Part shown: piece by piece, positions 34,053-40,348 of the stretch
Layout of the letters: every line of letters begins with the position of its first letter
How positions within the stretch are numbered: the stretch's first letter is position 1
Source of the DNA: Pontiellaceae bacterium B12219
GTDB taxonomy: Bacteria; Verrucomicrobiota; Kiritimatiellia; Kiritimatiellales; Pontiellaceae
Reading direction: 5' to 3'
Assembly (NCBI GenBank): GCA_029432795.1
Contig: JARNMJ010000034.1
Coordinates: 1 to 44,987 of the forward strand
Length of the DNA: 44,987 bases
The notes under the pieces: generated by a model
What the model was told of the DNA's origin: nothing
The model's database searches: none
The model's input: the letters and a program-made list of their open reading frames with translations, nothing else
Made by a program: the position numbers and the translations under genes

Positions 34053-34342
34053 GCAGGCATAATGATGGTCTCGAAGAGACACAAAAAGCACAAAGACCCT
34101 GAATCTGTTTTGGTGAAGCCGCCTGCAGGTCGTTGGGGCTTCCCGTGACTAAATGATCTATTGCTCCGGAAAATAAAGATCGTGATTTATACGATTTGCT
34201 GAAGGAATAGCATCCCCGCTGTCTGCGGACGATGAGGACATCGTCCCTCCACCCCCAGTCACAATATTCAGTTACCGCCTCTACAGGAATCTATGCATTC
34301 CATGCTTTATTTTTCGGTTAATCCCACGATTAGCTAACGGAT
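34053..34342. other. Intergenic region with half heptamer arm and REP-like hairpin
   Basis: Near 34080-34103 there is a short run with a 7-bp period (GACACAA, AAAGCAC, AAAGACC) without an opposed arm. A perfect hairpin lies at 34227-34246. The segment GGGGCTTCCCGT at 34134 resembles GGGCTTCCCGT in the core of the element at the left window edge. No gene is seen. Confidence 0.6.
34227..34246. repeat. Perfect hairpin, REP-like
   Basis: GGACGATG and CATCGTCC form an 8-bp perfect stem around AGGA, followed by CTCCACCCC. Architecture and flank resemble the hairpin at 7110-7128. No T-run is present. Confidence 0.85.
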
Positions 34343-34969
34343 CTAATGATGGACAGTGGCAATTTTCAGGGCGAGCCCGACAAAGACCACTCCCGCCACT
34401 TTATTAAGCACCAACTGAGCGCGGGAAGATCGGTTCAGCCATTGCCCCAGCGAACCGGCCAGAAAAGAGATCATGAAAAAGACCGACATACCCGCGATGA
34501 TGAAAAGGCCGCCGAGTTCCAGAAACTGGAGCACCATCGAGCCGCGTTCCGGCTCGGCAAACTGCGGCAGGAAAGCAAGAAAGAAGATCGATACTTTGGG
34601 ATTGGTGACGTTCATGATGATGCCGCGGACATAGAGCTTCCGAAGTTTGATCCGCCCTTCCCCATCGGCTTCAATCGCCTGTCCCTTTGCTCGAAAGGCT
34701 TTCCATGCGAGATAAAACAGATAGGCGGATCCGATATATTTCAGCACGGAAAAGGCGGTTTCCGAAGTTTGGAAAATCACCGCAATTCCGAAGGCCACCG
34801 CACAGGTATGAACCAGTACGCCGGTCAGCAGGCCGAGCGTGGTGACGATGCCGGCACTTTTTCCATGCACCGCCGACTGGGTCAGCACAAAGATATTATC
34901 CGGTCCCGGCGCGAGCGCCAGCAGCGTTGACGCAATCCAAAAGGTTAAAATGGTTTCTGAATCCAGCAT
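34343..34969 (-). CDS. LysE/RhtB family amino-acid exporter
   Basis: This 208-residue inner-membrane protein has about six hydrophobic segments and the family pattern ALAPGPDNIFVLTQSAVHGKSAGIVTTLGLLTGVLVHTCAVAFG at 18-60. FQTSETAFSVLKYIGSAYLFYLAWKAFR and GIIMNVTNPKVSIFFLAFLPQF follow. The family exports amino acids such as homoserine, threonine or lysine; the substrate cannot be assigned. It stands alone between two repeat-bearing gaps. Confidence 0.92.
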   Translation of the reverse strand: MLDSETILTFWIASTLLALAPGPDNIFVLTQSAVHGKSAGIVTTLGLLTGVLVHTCAVAFGIAVIFQTSETAFSVLKYIGSAYLFYLAWKAFRAKGQAIEADGEGRIKLRKLYVRGIIMNVTNPKVSIFFLAFLPQFAEPERGSMVLQFLELGGLFIIAGMSVFFMISFLAGSLGQWLNRSSRAQLVLNKVAGVVFVGLALKIATVHH

Positions 34970-34979
34970 GGATTTTAAT

Positions 34980-35075
34980 GAGTAATCCGTAAGGCGTAAC
35001 TAATCTTGCCTGCCCAGCCCATTCCGTCAAAATTCACGCATTACGCATTACGCATTACGCATTACGCATTACGAC
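34980..35075. repeat. Bipartite heptamer element (GTAANNN / TTACGCA)
   Basis: The left arm is GAGTAAT, CCGTAAG, GCGTAAC at 34980-35000. A core of about 33 bp follows. The right arm is TTACGCA in four perfect copies at 35041-35068, with a degenerate unit on each side. The right arm is the reverse complement of the unit at the left window edge. Its last unit supplies the stop codon of the flavoprotein gene (35069-35071). Confidence 0.9.
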
Positions 35076-35719
35076 TCGGCTTCGGTGCGAATGAAGTTCA
35101 TCTGCTGAGAGCGGTCATTATCCGGAAACGGAATGGTCGCTTTGGCAGCGTCGATACATTTCATAATCCAGGCCATATTTTCTCCGAGGTTGTCCATGGT
35201 CTGCATGCCTTCCACATCCTGCTCGGATTCGCCGCGCGCGGCACCGTAGCCCATATTCCAATAACTGGAACCGGGAATGATCATCTGGGAAATCGTGAAA
35301 AAATTGCTCATGGAATTGATGGTGTTTATCGACCCGCCGCGACGGACGGCGGATACAGCCGCACCGACTTTTCCCTTTAAGGCGCTGCCGTTGGCAAGCG
35401 TGACATAGCCGGCCCGATCGATCAGCGTTTTCATCTCGGGCGTCATATCGGAAAAATAGGTCGGCGATCCGAGCAGAATACCGTCGGCCTCGACCATTTT
35501 TTTAATCCATCCATTCACATCATCGTTATAAATGATGCAGGACATATTCTGAGTTTTAAAACAGGCTCCGCAGGCCGTACAGCCGGAAAGCAGCTCGCCG
35601 CCGATTTTAATGATTTCGGTTTCGATGCCGTGTTTTTCCAATCGATCACAGACCCGTTTGAGCAAGGTTTCCGTGTTTCCGCCTTTGCGCGGACTTCCAT
35701 TAAATGCGACCACTTTCAT
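35069..35719 (-). CDS. Flavodoxin-family iron-sulfur flavoprotein (NADPH-dependent FMN reductase-like)
   Basis: This 216-residue flavodoxin-fold protein binds FMN through FNGSPRKGGNTETLL at the N-terminus and LLGSPTYFSDMTPEMKTLIDR near 82-102. A compact cysteine set C47-x2-C50-x2-C53-x7-C61 resembles the [4Fe-4S] site of archaeal-type iron-sulfur flavoproteins. It may reduce quinones, peroxide or other electrophiles. It is downstream of the TetR gene by 37 bp on the same strand and so probably shares its control. The stop codon lies in a heptamer repeat. Confidence 0.88.
   Translation of the reverse strand: MKVVAFNGSPRKGGNTETLLKRVCDRLEKHGIETEIIKIGGELLSGCTACGACFKTQNMSCIIYNDDVNGWIKKMVEADGILLGSPTYFSDMTPEMKTLIDRAGYVTLANGSALKGKVGAAVSAVRRGGSINTINSMSNFFTISQMIIPGSSYWNMGYGAARGESEQDVEGMQTMDNLGENMAWIMKCIDAAKATIPFPDNDRSQQMNFIRTEAES
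35256..35270. repeat. TTCCAR-N3-YTGGAA dyad inside the flavoprotein gene
   Basis: A perfect match, read as S-S-Y-W-N, the same codon phase as the kpsC and kpsS copies. Confidence 0.9.
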
Positions 35720-35756
35720 GATAGAATTCTTTCTGTAGAGTTAAATGTTAAGGGGG

Positions 35757-36326
35757 TTAGTGCAGGCAGGAAAAGACATCTTCAAGCAGTTCTTCCACCG
35801 ACACATTGCCTTTATTCGCCTGCGCATAGGCCCGGAGTCCCATCAGCTGCATTTGTAAAAACCGGGCCAGCCGCCTGGGATCTCTGGATGAATCCAGCTC
35901 GCCGCACTCCACCGCCTGGGTCAGCAGATCCACAAATGCGCCTTCAATTCCGCGCAACAGCTGTTTCGATTCATCGAGCAGTTCCGGGTTGTCGTTCTCG
36001 GTCAGCTCGGAAATACTTTTCACCAGCATACACATGCTGTTCGGTGCATCGGCATTTCCCAGCACCACATTGCGCAAAAACAGTTTCAAAGCTTCCAGCG
36101 GCGTCGACGTGGCTTCAACACAGGCCTGCAGCTGCAGCTTCCCCTGTCCGGCATAATACCGAAGCGTTTCCTTGAATAGGCCATCTTTGCAACCGAAGCC
36201 TGCATAAATACTGCCGGGCCGCAAATCAGTGACCTCCTGCAAATTGCGCATGGAGGTGGCATGATAGCCTTTTTCCCAGAATAGATTGGTAGCTTTTTCG
36301 ATTACATCCTGACGATCGTACTTCAT
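35757..36326 (-). CDS. TetR/AcrR family transcriptional repressor
   Basis: This 189-residue regulator has an N-terminal DNA-binding domain (ATNLFWEKGYHATSMRNLQEVTDLRPGSIYAGFGCKDGLFKETL, about 12-55). The C-terminal ligand domain includes LKLFLRNVV and GCMLV-like CMLVKSISELTEND, with a few Cys residues (C69, C99, C138, C187) that could sense electrophiles. One operator-like site lies 24 bp upstream of its start and two more lie near the divergent operon, so it probably represses itself, the flavoprotein gene and the detoxification operon. The inducer is unknown. Confidence 0.92.
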   Translation of the reverse strand: MKYDRQDVIEKATNLFWEKGYHATSMRNLQEVTDLRPGSIYAGFGCKDGLFKETLRYYAGQGKLQLQACVEATSTPLEALKLFLRNVVLGNADAPNSMCMLVKSISELTENDNPELLDESKQLLRGIEGAFVDLLTQAVECGELDSSRDPRRLARFLQMQLMGLRAYAQANKGNVSVEELLEDVFSCLH

Positions 36327-36349
36327 ATCACGGCCTCGCTGTCTATTTT

Positions 36350-36363
36350 TGAACGATTGTTCA
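36350..36363. promoter_or_regulatory. TetR-type operator 1
   Basis: TGAACGATTGTTCA is a 5-bp dyad (TGAAC/GTTCA) with a 4-bp centre, 24 bp upstream of the TetR start. It matches the TGAACG-type operators used by several TetR regulators. Confidence 0.75.
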
Positions 36364-36490
36364 TTTATTGCAGATGAGGCTGCTGTATGTCGATCGCGAA
36401 ATTGCAGGAATCGTATTGGGGAATTTGAATCCGCCCTTCACACGGGCCCCGTCACCCCGGATCTTTCTGATTAGAGAAATGTTTAATCCC

Positions 36491-36626
36491 GAAATCCTGA
36501 ATCCTAAACAAATTCGAAGGTTTGAAATTTCAATGTTCCGAATGAAGAGACACAACCGTGTTTTGCTTACTTGGAGTTTTTTGGATTGAGTTTTATTTCG
36601 GGTTTGGAAATTCGTGCTTCGAATTT
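36491..36626. repeat. Degenerate bipartite heptamer element in the tetR divergent gap
   Basis: The left part (36491-36532) is A-rich with AATCC/AAACAA-type units every 7 bp (GAAATCC, TGAATCC, TAAACAA, ATTCGAA). The right part (36571-36626) is T-rich with the same period (TTGGAGT, TTTTTGG, ATTGAGT and so on). The right part read in reverse contains AAATTCGAAG and AACCCGAAAT, echoing the left part. The rest of the 499-bp gap holds the operators and no gene I can support. Confidence 0.5.
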
Positions 36627-36717
36627 TGTGCAGTCGGTGCAATTGCAGGCATCACACGTTCGACCAAGCCTGCATTGCCGAAAGAGCACCATAAGAGTCT
36701 CATTTTAATTCTCAGCT

Positions 36718-36731
36718 TGAACGAATGTTCA
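36718..36731. promoter_or_regulatory. TetR-type operator 2
   Basis: TGAACGAATGTTCA, a TGAAC/GTTCA dyad with a 4-bp centre (6-bp arms if the flanking T and A are counted). It is 24 bp from operator 3. Confidence 0.8.
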
Positions 36732-36740
36732 AAATAATAC

Positions 36741-36769
36741 TTGAACGGTCGTTCATTTGATCATAAAAC
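36741..36769 (+). promoter_or_regulatory. Sigma-70-like promoter of the detoxification operon
   Basis: TTGAAC (36741-36746) and TAAAAC (36764-36769) are separated by 17 bp. The -35 box lies in operator 3, so repressor binding would block polymerase. The start would fall near 36777, about 50 nt before the first gene. Confidence 0.5.
36742..36755. promoter_or_regulatory. TetR-type operator 3
   Basis: TGAACGGTCGTTCA, a TGAACG/CGTTCA dyad that overlaps the candidate -35 box of the downstream operon. Confidence 0.8.
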
Positions 36770-36825
36770 CCTCCTCAACGAAACGGAAATACCCGTTGAA
36801 TCATTAAAATTTAAATGGAGAGAAC

Positions 36826-37374
36826 ATGAGCACATTCAAAATTCATACGATTGAAACCGCCCCCGAAGCCAGCAAAGCGATGCTGAGCGGCATTCAGGAG
36901 AAAACCGGTATGATTGCCAACCTGCAAGGCGTAATGGCGGAGGCGCCCGGCCTGCTGGAAGGCTATATGAAGCTGCATCAGCTGGCATTGGATTCCTCCT
37001 TTAACGATGAAGAGGTCACCGTGGTTTGGCAGACGTTCAATGTGGAACACGAATGCCACTACTGCGTTCCGGCCCATACCGCCATTGCCCACATGATGAA
37101 AGTGGACCCGGCCATTACAGAAGCACTGCGCAAGGGCGGCAACATGCCGACGGAAAAACTTCAGGTGCTGCACGAAACCGCGCTGTCCATGAGCCGGAAC
37201 CGGGGACACCTGACCGAGGCGGAAAAGGAAAAGTTTTATGCGGCCGGTTATGAAAACCGCCAGTTGCTGGAAATCGTACTGATCCTTTCACAAAAGGTGA
37301 TGAGCAACTATGTGAACCACCTCGCCGAAACCCCGATCGATGAACCCTTCCGGAAGTTCGCCTGGGAAAAATAA
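36826..37374 (+). CDS. AhpD-like carboxymuconolactone decarboxylase family protein
   Basis: This 182-residue all-helical protein has the AhpD redox motif E-H-E-C77-H-Y-C80-V-P-A-H84. Proteins of this type act as thiol peroxidases or reduce peroxiredoxin partners; a decarboxylase role is unlikely with the CxxC present. A GGAGAG site lies just before the ATG. It is the first gene of the TetR-controlled operon, as in many electrophile- or peroxide-inducible clusters. Confidence 0.9.
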   Translation: MSTFKIHTIETAPEASKAMLSGIQEKTGMIANLQGVMAEAPGLLEGYMKLHQLALDSSFNDEEVTVVWQTFNVEHECHYCVPAHTAIAHMMKVDPAITEALRKGGNMPTEKLQVLHETALSMSRNRGHLTEAEKEKFYAAGYENRQLLEIVLILSQKVMSNYVNHLAETPIDEPFRKFAWEK

Positions 37375-37435
37375 ACCCGCTTTACGAAAACCGAACACAA
37401 AGAAAGAAACAACACCAACAAACAAAGGAATAGAT

Positions 37436-37606
37436 ATGAAACTGAACATTACAAATAGAAACTCGTACTTACCCACCTCTTCAGTCGGCATTGGATTGGG
37501 ATTCGCCAATCTGCAGGCCACCGAAGGTATCAAGGTCAATATTAACGGCCGTCCGAACAGTAAAAAATCCGGATTAGGCTCCAAAGGCCGCCGCGCTCAG
37601 GGCTAA
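37436..37606 (+). CDS. 56-residue basic small protein, family not recognised
   Basis: The small gene has a good AAAGGA site seven bases before the ATG at 37436 and a clear place in the operon, between the AhpD-like and DsbA-like genes. The N-terminal part (NRNSYLPTSSVGIGLGFANLQ) is uncharged and Gly-rich. The C-terminal part (NGRPNSKKSGLGSKGRRAQ) is strongly basic and Gly/Ser-rich, like a nucleic-acid-binding tail. It has no Cys, no signal sequence and no membrane segment. I do not know its function. Confidence 0.7.
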   Translation: MKLNITNRNSYLPTSSVGIGLGFANLQATEGIKVNINGRPNSKKSGLGSKGRRAQG

Positions 37607-37634
37607 GGCCTGAAGCACAACAGGAAAGATGGTT

Positions 37635-38282
37635 ATGAAAAACACACTGAAAGTGGACATCGTTTCCGATGTTGCCTGTCCATGGTGCATCGTTGGCTAC
37701 CTACGCCTGCAGCAAGCCATCACCGAAACGGGGCTGCAGGGCCGGGTCGATATTGAATGGCACCCTTTTGAAATCAATCCCGATATGCCGCCCGAAGGCG
37801 AAGAGCTGAACGCCCACATCGCCCGGAAGTACGGATCCACTCCGGAAGAATGTCGCCACTTTCGTGCGCAGCTGACGCAACTGGGCACTGAACTCAGCTT
37901 TGCGTTTGATTACTACGACGGCATGAAAGTCGTCAACACACGGGATGCGCATATCCTGCTTGAATACGCGCAGGAACAGGGAAAACAAACCGCGCTTATA
38001 CAGCGCCTGTTTGCTGCTCTTTTCAGTGAACGCAAAGATATCTCCAATCGGCAGATCCTTGAACAGGAAGCGGCCTCCGTCGGTCTGAATGTCGACGAAG
38101 TGATGGCTGAACTGGAAAACGCCGCCGCCCGCCAACGCGTGCAGGACAAAGAAGCCTTTTGGATCAACCAGGGCGTATCCGGCGTGCCCACTGTCATTTT
38201 TAATCAAACCTCGGCATTAACCGGCGCTCAACCGGTTGAGTTCTATAAACAGGTATTGGAAGAACTGACCAACGATCTGTAG
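37635..38282 (+). CDS. DsbA-family oxidoreductase, FrnE-like
   Basis: This cytoplasmic thioredoxin-fold protein with a helical insert lacks a signal peptide, as in FrnE/polyketide-type members. The redox pair is C15-P-W-C18, and the cis-Pro loop is SGVPTVIF near 183-190. The family catalyses dithiol-disulfide exchange and is linked to oxidative or electrophile stress. I choose the ATG at 37635, nine bases after AGGA, over one two codons earlier that lies too close to the site. It belongs to the TetR-controlled operon. Confidence 0.88.
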   Translation: MKNTLKVDIVSDVACPWCIVGYLRLQQAITETGLQGRVDIEWHPFEINPDMPPEGEELNAHIARKYGSTPEECRHFRAQLTQLGTELSFAFDYYDGMKVVNTRDAHILLEYAQEQGKQTALIQRLFAALFSERKDISNRQILEQEAASVGLNVDEVMAELENAAARQRVQDKEAFWINQGVSGVPTVIFNQTSALTGAQPVEFYKQVLEELTNDL

Positions 38283-38343
38283 CTCATTCCCCGACCTTTC
38301 ATCAATTAACCCGCGCACCAATTACCTTTCAGGAGCATAAAGA

Positions 38344-39024
38344 ATGAAAATTTTAATCGTACTGACATCGAATGATCAACTCGGCGACACCGGTCGCAAG
38401 ACGGGCTTTTGGCTCGAAGAGTTCACCGCGCCCTATTATGTGTTTAAGGATGCCGGTGCGGATATCGTATTGGCGTCCCCGAACGGCGGACAAGCCCCGC
38501 TCGACCCGGGCAGCGATACACCCGATTTCCACACAGACACCACGGCCCGTTTCGCTGAAGATCGCGATGCCCAGGTGCTGCTGGCAAATACCGTTGACCT
38601 GAACACCATCAATCCGGACGACTTCGATGCGGTCTTCTATCCCGGCGGTCATGGCCTGCTGTGGGACCTGGTGGAAAATCAGGATTCTATCAATCTGATT
38701 GAAAAATACTGCGCCGATGGAAAACCGATCGCCGCCGTATGCCACGCACCCGCCGTTTTCCGGCACCCGCGCAAACCCAATGGCGATCCGCTCGTGCAAG
38801 GGTTGAACGTCACCGGATTCAGCAACAGCGAAGAAATCGCCGTTCAATTAATGGACGTGGTTCCGTTCTCCGTAGAGGACATGCTCACCGCGCGCGGCGG
38901 GATCTATTCCAAAGGCGACGACTGGGCTTCCTCCTTCGTCCAAACCAACGAAGCGCTCATTACCGGACAGAATCCCGGTTCATCCGCCGCCACCGCAGAG
39001 GCCCTGCTGAAGCAACTTAAATAG
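38344..39024 (+). CDS. DJ-1/PfpI family protein (class I glutamine amidotransferase-like)
   Basis: This 226-residue DJ-1/PfpI-fold protein has nucleophile C133 in the elbow AAVCHAPAV, followed by H134, and the acidic partner E26 in GFWLEEFTAPYY. The segment VFYPGGHGLLWDL at 97-109 is typical. Related proteins act on glyoxals (glyoxalase III/deglycase) or as redox chaperones, which fits an electrophile-stress operon. AGGAG lies nine bases before the ATG. Confidence 0.9.
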   Translation: MKILIVLTSNDQLGDTGRKTGFWLEEFTAPYYVFKDAGADIVLASPNGGQAPLDPGSDTPDFHTDTTARFAEDRDAQVLLANTVDLNTINPDDFDAVFYPGGHGLLWDLVENQDSINLIEKYCADGKPIAAVCHAPAVFRHPRKPNGDPLVQGLNVTGFSNSEEIAVQLMDVVPFSVEDMLTARGGIYSKGDDWASSFVQTNEALITGQNPGSSAATAEALLKQLK

Positions 39025-39031
39025 GGCCGAA

Positions 39032-39114
39032 AGTCGGCGAGTCTAAAGTCGCAAGTCAGCGCTCCCGACCTTCAGACCTTCGACCTTCGACCTTCCGACC
39101 TCAGACTTTTGACC
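39032..39114. repeat. Bipartite heptamer/octamer element (AGTC / GACC units)
   Basis: The left arm carries AGTC at 39032, 39040, 39047 and 39054 (steps 8, 7, 7). The right arm carries GACC or GACT at 39067, 39075, 39082, 39089, 39097, 39104 and 39111 (steps 8, 7, 7, 8, 7, 7). The arms are opposed (AAGTC versus GACTT/GACCTT). It fills the gap between the DJ-1 gene and the RND adaptor gene, within the operon. Confidence 0.75.
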
Positions 39115-39134
39115 ACCTAACAGGAACCCATCCC

Positions 39135-40334
39135 ATGCCGATTCCAACCAAACATAAAAGCCCCCTTTTCATCTCCTTCGCCGCCGTTACGCTCATCGCA
39201 ATTGGAGGCATCGTTTCCATCTCCCGCCAAAGCGCAGCCGAAGAAACAGCAGCAGTCATCCCCCCTGCAAGGGCGGTTGAAGTTGACATTGTCCAAACCA
39301 CAAAGGCCCGCCTCTGGCGCGAATTTTCCGGACGGATGGCCGCCGTCGACCGCGCTGAAATTCGACCGCAAGTCAGCGGCACCATCACCGACATTCGCTT
39401 TGTCGACGGACAACGCGTGGAAAAAGGCGATATACTTTTCGTAATTGATCCGCGGCCTTACGAGGCGGCCGTGCAACAGGCCAAGGCAGATCTCGCTTCG
39501 GCCCGCACCGCCAATGAACTGGCACAGTCCGTCCAGAAACGCGCAAACGAGCTCATTAAAAATTCCGCGATTTCACAACGCACCTACGACGAGCGTGCCA
39601 ACAACACCCTCGTCACCGATGCCGCAGTACTCGGTGCCGAAGCCCGCTTGGAACAGGCGCAGATCAATCTCGACTACGCCTACATCAAGGCCCCTTTTTC
39701 CGGACTGCTCGGCCGGGCGGAAATCACGCTGGGCAATCTGGTATCCGCCGGCCCGACGGCTCCCCTGCTGACCACCATTGTTTCCGACTCCGGAATTTAC
39801 GCCGAATTTGAAGTCGATGAAAAAACCTATATGGATAACATCCACGCCGTTTCCGGCATCCGGAACAACGAACTCAAAATCCCGGTCGAAATTTATATCG
39901 GTGTTGCCCGCAAACGCTATGAAGGATTTATCCACAGTCTGGACAACCAGATTGATCCCTCCTCCGGAACCATCCGCGGCCGCGCCTTTTTTGCCAACGA
40001 AAATGCAGAATTGGTACCCGGCATGTTTGTCCGCGTCAATCTGGGCTCCCCCACCGAACGGGAAAGCATACTGCTGAACGAGCGCGCCATCGGAACCAAT
40101 CAGGACCGCAAATTTGTCTATGTCGTCAATCCGGATAACATCGTCGAATACCGCGAAGTCACTCTCGGCGAAAGCATCAAGGGCAGCCGTGTGATCCGCA
40201 GCGGTTTGAAAACCGGTGAAATGGTCATCACCAAAGGCCTCATGCGCATTCGTCCCGGGATGTCGGTTGATCCGCAAGTGCAGGAAATCGCCCTGACTTC
40301 AACCGAATCCGGCCAACTCGCCGCAGCTGAATAA
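39135..40334 (+). CDS. RND efflux periplasmic adaptor (AcrA/MexA-type membrane fusion protein)
   Basis: This 399-residue protein links the RND pump to its outer-membrane channel. The N-terminal hydrophobic segment (about 10-30) serves as signal or anchor. The lipoyl halves (IRPQVSGTITDIRFVDGQRVEKGDILFVIDP and IKAPFSGLLGRAEITLGNLVSAG) flank an Ala/Gln-rich hairpin helix. Beta-barrel and membrane-proximal domains follow. It precedes the pump gene by 14 bp. The substrate range is not readable, but the operon context suggests toxic electrophiles or aromatic compounds. Confidence 0.93.
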   Translation: MPIPTKHKSPLFISFAAVTLIAIGGIVSISRQSAAEETAAVIPPARAVEVDIVQTTKARLWREFSGRMAAVDRAEIRPQVSGTITDIRFVDGQRVEKGDILFVIDPRPYEAAVQQAKADLASARTANELAQSVQKRANELIKNSAISQRTYDERANNTLVTDAAVLGAEARLEQAQINLDYAYIKAPFSGLLGRAEITLGNLVSAGPTAPLLTTIVSDSGIYAEFEVDEKTYMDNIHAVSGIRNNELKIPVEIYIGVARKRYEGFIHSLDNQIDPSSGTIRGRAFFANENAELVPGMFVRVNLGSPTERESILLNERAIGTNQDRKFVYVVNPDNIVEYREVTLGESIKGSRVIRSGLKTGEMVITKGLMRIRPGMSVDPQVQEIALTSTESGQLAAAE

Positions 40335-40348
40335 TCAGGATATTTCCT

